Assembly: GCA_019637695.1 (NCBI GenBank)
Contig: JAHBVG010000059.1
Location: 1 to 41,302, forward strand
Reading direction: 5' to 3'
Length of the DNA: 41,302 bases
Origin: Caldilineaceae bacterium
GTDB lineage: Bacteria > Chloroflexota > Anaerolineae > Caldilineales > Caldilineaceae
In this document: positions 40,413 to 41,302 of the stretch, one piece after another
Layout of the letters: each line of letters opens with the position of its first letter
Numbering within the stretch: the first letter of the stretch is position 1
Position numbers and translations under genes: made by a program
Notes under the pieces: model-generated
Told to the model about the DNA's origin: nothing
Database searches by the model: none
Seen by the model: the letters and a program-made list of their open reading frames with translations, nothing else

Positions 40413-41302
40413 ATGTCGCAGATTTCCCCTTCCGCCGTGGCGTTGCCGACCAGACAACGCCCTCGGCTCGGACGTAGCGGGTTTGGACTGCTGGCCGCTA
40501 AACTCTATTACTTCGTCTTTTTTGCATCCTTAGGACCATTGGTCTCATTTTTCAATATCTATCTGGAATCGCAGGGACTGACCGGCGCGCAGATCGGGTG
40601 GATCAGCAGTATGGCGCCGCTGATCACGCTCGTCTCAAATCCTTTTTGGGGGAGCATCGCCGATCGCTGGCAGATCCATCGCCAGGTGCTGATGCTCTGT
40701 ACGATCCTCACGGGCGTGGTGACGATGCTCTTTGTGTCGGCGCAGACCTTTTGGGCGCTGATGGCGCTTGTGCTGATGCTCTTCTTTGTACGCACACCTG
40801 TGCCCACGCTGATCGACGCCTCGGTGATGGACATGATGCGGCGCACCGGCGCCAGCTACGGACGCCAACGGGTGTGGGGCAGTATTGGTTTTATGCTGGC
40901 GGCGTACATCTTTGGCCGTCTCATTGCCGGCGAGGATCTGCGCCTGATCTTCTGGTTGCACGCCGGGTTGATCGGCATCGGCTGTACTTTATTGGGGCTG
41001 TTGTTGCCCATTGAGCGCAGCACGGATCGGGTCAATCTGATGGCGGGTCTCAAGCAGATGGTCCGCCAGCCGGGCTACCTGAGCTTCTTGCTGGCGATCC
41101 TGTTGGCGGGGATCGGGCTGGCCGGTTATGTGAACTTCCTCAGTATGCAGTTGCGCGCCCTCGGCGGCACTGAAGCGCAGATCGGATTGGCCTGGGCCAT
41201 CAACGTTGTGTTGGAGATCCCGGTGATGTACATGGGCGCGCGCTGGTTTGCCCGCTACCGCTATGGATGGCTGATCCTGATTGGCTTTGTCGGCTTCATC
41301 AT
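40413..41302 (+). CDS. MFS transporter (partial, runs off the window)
   Basis: From ATG at 40413 (AGAGG seven bases upstream) the frame stays open to the window end, about 296 residues. It begins with a cytoplasmic stretch, then LYYFVFFASLGPLVSFFNIYL, the MFS_1-like (nucleoside/maltose-type permease) start, and NPFWGSIADRW, the conserved loop between helices 2 and 3. About seven to eight transmembrane helices are present. It is cut by the window, so the length and substrate are unknown. Confidence 0.85.
   Translation, partial: MSQISPSAVALPTRQRPRLGRSGFGLLAAKLYYFVFFASLGPLVSFFNIYLESQGLTGAQIGWISSMAPLITLVSNPFWGSIADRWQIHRQVLMLCTILTGVVTMLFVSAQTFWALMALVLMLFFVRTPVPTLIDASVMDMMRRTGASYGRQRVWGSIGFMLAAYIFGRLIAGEDLRLIFWLHAGLIGIGCTLLGLLLPIERSTDRVNLMAGLKQMVRQPGYLSFLLAILLAGIGLAGYVNFLSMQLRALGGTEAQIGLAWAINVVLEIPVMYMGARWFARYRYGWLILIGFVGFI

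Overview
The window reads as a GC-rich chromosome segment of a Chloroflexota bacterium, probably Anaerolineae or Caldilineae. That placement is inference: it rests on very large SARP/NB-ARC/TPR regulators, secreted NHL and choice-of-anchor-Q beta-helix proteins ending in a YLP-type tail, a K+-dependent membrane pyrophosphatase, and abundant short intergenic palindromes. No rRNA, tRNA, IS transposase or CRISPR array was seen.

Bases 1-29642 hold what looks like one dispersed ribosomal-peptide (RiPP) locus. A C39-peptidase ABC exporter (194-2350, +) faces two NHLP-leader precursor genes (5058-5399 and 5531-5890, -), whose leaders end in GGG and whose cores are about 30 residues with Ser/Thr/Cys. 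A 19-codon relic of a third leader lies beside them. Seventeen bases after the first precursor is a triple-domain enzyme, GNAT-GNAT-ArsM-like methyltransferase (3317-5041, -). Further along are a class II lanthipeptide synthetase LanM of the CCG zinc-site type (23648-26374, -), a prolyl oligopeptidase coupled to it by an ATGA overlap (26371-28083, -) and a CehA/McbA-type PHP hydrolase (28206-29642, -). A 1062-residue SARP-type regulator (20371-23559, +) lies between these blocks.

Between precursors and regulator are five large exported proteins (6184-19987, -): two paralogous 12-blade NHL/IPT proteins, and three choice-of-anchor-Q beta-helix proteins, one with seven FG-GAP repeats and one with a DUF11 domain. 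All five end in the same short tail, roughly [LF]xLPxxx[RK]. Two orphan copies of this tail remain as relics. An 11-bp repeat occurs both in the SARP/secreted-protein divergent promoter and ahead of the NHL gene beside the precursors, suggesting shared control. Between exporter and methyltransferase is a decayed type II toxin-antitoxin patch (2489-3292).

The right part (29779-41302) is ordinary metabolism: a small membrane protein, a zinc alcohol dehydrogenase, a PPOX-fold protein, an MBL-fold hydrolase and a hydroxyacid-oxoacid transhydrogenase in one direction. Then comes a K+-dependent membrane pyrophosphatase behind a sigma70-like promoter and a leader with mutually exclusive antiterminator and terminator hairpins, a candidate riboswitch. 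An alpha-solenoid protein, a short Cas4-like/transmembrane protein and a bacterial translin follow on the minus strand. The window ends inside an MFS transporter.

Short palindromes and simple repeats are everywhere: just after stop codons, inside genes as in-frame linker insertions, and supplying stop codons. The best candidate for an undescribed system is the lanthipeptide locus with its GNAT-GNAT-ArsM fusion and coupled prolyl oligopeptidase.
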